Shown in pieces: positions 61,804 to 64,000 of a stretch of DNA of 64,000 bases. The first letter of the stretch is position 1, and each line of letters begins with the position of its first letter. A program made the position numbers and the translations under genes. The DNA comes from Epiperipatus broadwayi (taxonomy: Eukaryota > Onychophora > Udeonychophora > Euonychophora > Peripatidae): contig JAQFVV010012434.1 of assembly GCA_028023455.1 (NCBI GenBank), positions 7,189,157 to 7,253,156 of the forward strand, read 5' to 3'. The notes under the pieces are model-generated. The model made no database searches, had not been told where the DNA came from, and worked only from the letters and a program-made list of their open reading frames with translations.

Positions 61804-64000
61804 TAATTAACAGTGTTATTATAAGATTGACCTATTTTATTATTTATCTTTATAGTTTATACTGATTTTCTTAAATATAAAATTGAAAGATAAACTACAG
61901 CATGAATTTAAATATTAAGATATCAATAGTGTTAATAAAAATTGAAAAGATTAAATTATTTCTAAGATAAGATTAAACATATGTGCAATAAAATGTTTCA
62001 AATAACACATGACAATGGATAGTTTACCATCTTATAAGTATCTAGAGACAATATTTAAAATTTTAGAGTCCATTATTATTTACAGGAAGTAAAAAAATTA
62101 TTAAAAATATTATTATTATCAAACTACAAGAACAATTAAATATAATTCACAATAATTAAATTCATTTAAATTAATCCCACATATGAATTTTTACTATTCC
62201 ATCTACATTTTAAGAACTTCATATTTATCCACAATCTAATAACTGTATATACCTAATAAAGTTTTTGCATATGTATTTTTTGAGAGATCCACATCTGATT
62301 TATTCTATCAAGTTAGTTGAATGTATCACTATAAGGGATGTAGTTAATAACAATTTATGTTATCAATAATTAATTCAATTTAGAAACAACTTTAATGTAA
62401 TGGGAATAATTTATAGTCTTCTTTTAAAAATTGGAAATTACTAACTTAGAATACAAAGTCTCAATTAATTTATTTTTCATCTAAATACAAGACTTCATCA
62501 CATAATATTAATAATTCAATCCAAAATGCATTAGCAATCCGAATTAATAACATTATCAGCTAAAAGCATAGATTGTTATCATTATCATATTTAAATTTAT
62601 TTGCAATATGCTCTCTATTAAACTTTTTATGGAATTAAAAACATTTAAAGTCAAAGTCAAAAAAGTATTTATTATAATGGCGACTAACAATGGGTAAAAA
62701 ATACTTGTAATTAACAAACAATATATTCTGGCAATCAGCAAAGACAATTTTCAATTGAATTGTACAGCATCATAGCATAATAATTTCATTCAATTAGTTA
62801 TATTTGTGTTTTTATTTTGTATTAACTATTACTCATACATGAAATGGGCATTTTAAATCCATACAAGAGAGAGAAAAAAACAAAGATAAAGAGGAAAAAT
62901 AAAATAAAAACAAAGGGGAAAAAGTATACTCAAAATTGTTGTGCATATAATTAAAAATGAAAATTTATTTTGCACAAGCACATAATCCTACTTTCACAGT
63001 TAATGCACAGATGAAGATGACCTGAGGAATCATGATGAGTTTGGGATTAATCCAAGTACCTATAAACAGCAGGATAAAAGAAAATCAGAAAAGAATAGAA
63101 AATCAAACTATCATATATAAATTTCACATCTCTTAATTATTTAAAATCTAATATTTATTTATAAAATATCAAATTTTGCTATAGAATTTTGGTTAACATT
63201 TTTAAATCTTAGAAATAGAGTTTTAGTTATTCTATAGTGATAATATTATATTACACAATGTGTGATAAAATAAATTTTTAAATAATAAGTATTACAAAAA
63301 TTCTTGATAGAATCTAATACTTTCCTTTATAAAAAATGGTTTAAAAAATAGATATTTTAATTTTTTAAAAACTCTAAATAATTAAACTAATACTTAAAAT
63401 AAATTATGTTTAAACAGTTAAAAATTATAAAAAATGCAATAACTATTACTAATGTTTGTTCCAAATTTATATAATACTTTGTATAGGAATAAGATATATA
63501 TATCATTTGATATTAAATACCGTCACTGCTTCACAATCACACTAAATTCCATAGACCTTACTTATTTTTCTATGTTCTATTTTTTCCTCAGAAGCAATTG
63601 TTTATTTACATTACTTCAATCATAGTGAATGAGATCTTTTGTAAAAATTAATGTAAAAATATAATTTGCCAATGAATAAGCCTTGAGCCTTTGAGAAAAA
63701 CTTAAACCATATGGAACTTTTATGTAAATATTTATTACAAATTTTTGACAAATACTAAGATAATCAAAAAAAAATACTGCAAATTCTTGCTCTAGACCAA
63801 ATATAAAAATTGTTTTAAGTAAACATTCATTATTTATTACTAATTTTGAAGCAATCTTATGCATTTAATTATTTTTCTACCTTTATATTTTTATGATGTT
63901 ACAAATAATCCGAAACGTTTTAAATCTTACTAATCTTCACTATAGCAAAAGATAACTGAAACACACAGGCTTATTATATACCTGTGTCTATATATGTAAT
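61804..64000. other. Unassigned AT-rich DNA
   Basis: No gene is recognised. A CCGAAACGTT at about 63910-63919 resembles the end of a PLE hammerhead motif but the rest of the motif is not convincing. Confidence 0.5.

Noticed and set aside
63880-63925. Another hammerhead near CCGAAACGTT
   Set aside because: The first box reads TATGATG and stem II does not pair well; too weak to call.

Overview
The window is repeat-dense, intron-rich animal DNA. It is very AT-rich, contains tetranucleotide and trinucleotide microsatellites hundreds of bases long, tRNA-derived SINEs, LINE, Ty3-type and Penelope-type retroelements, and one large leucine-rich-repeat exon with consensus eukaryotic splice sites. The Cys-Pro-Pro start of the mature LRR protein resembles arthropod (especially chelicerate) LRR proteins, but that placement is an inference of modest confidence. 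There is no prokaryotic operon, CRISPR array or complete cellular gene.

Layout. 0-5 kb: dispersed non-coding repeat and a 57-bp-arm hairpin. 5.3-7.4 kb: two truncated Penelope-like elements (PLEs) head to head. 7.8-10.0 kb: a longer decayed PLE with RT and GIY-YIG endonuclease. 10.2-14.6 kb: a decayed Ty3-type LTR retrotransposon on the minus strand. 14.6-24.4 kb: a block of visibly different, less AT-rich, CpG-containing non-coding DNA that appears inserted beside the Ty3 LTR, since Ty3 sequence resumes at 24.4 kb. 24.7-37.7 kb: mostly unrecognised AT-rich DNA with two giant tetranucleotide arrays, a LINE remnant and a SINE. 37.7-39.0 kb: a retrozyme-like repeat array. 44.0-44.6 kb: a near-perfect palindrome of a related repeat. 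44.7-47.1 kb: a second head-to-head PLE pair. 47.55-49.92 kb: the LRR exon (plus strand). 49.9-54.0 kb, probably its downstream intron: a cluster of foldbacks, SINEs, a third PLE inverted locus and a tandem repeat dimer. 54.6-56.1 kb: a small non-autonomous LTR element. 59.4-61.4 kb: a LINE 5' portion on the minus strand, abutting a long (ATT)n array.

Main discovery. At least seven places carry a type I hammerhead ribozyme (HHR) signature (CTGANGA, a short stem II, GAAA, a short palindromic stem III, then UC or UU). Best is the 37.7-39.0 kb array: one unit is inverted and two are direct. The core is canonical in two of three units, the cleavage triplet is GUC in all three, cleavage sites lie 394 nt apart in the direct units, and a perfect 13-bp direct repeat flanks the whole array. 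Related repeats at 44 and 53 kb keep the layout but have mutated cores. Two smaller palindromes (50.1 and 51.6 kb) carry one HHR-like motif per arm. PLE ends carry degenerate versions. PLEs are known to carry hammerhead motifs and animal retrozymes are thought to depend on them, so the window looks like a local PLE plus non-autonomous ribozyme-element system in which insertion repeatedly produced head-to-head inverted copies. All reading was by eye; identities and folds were not computed.
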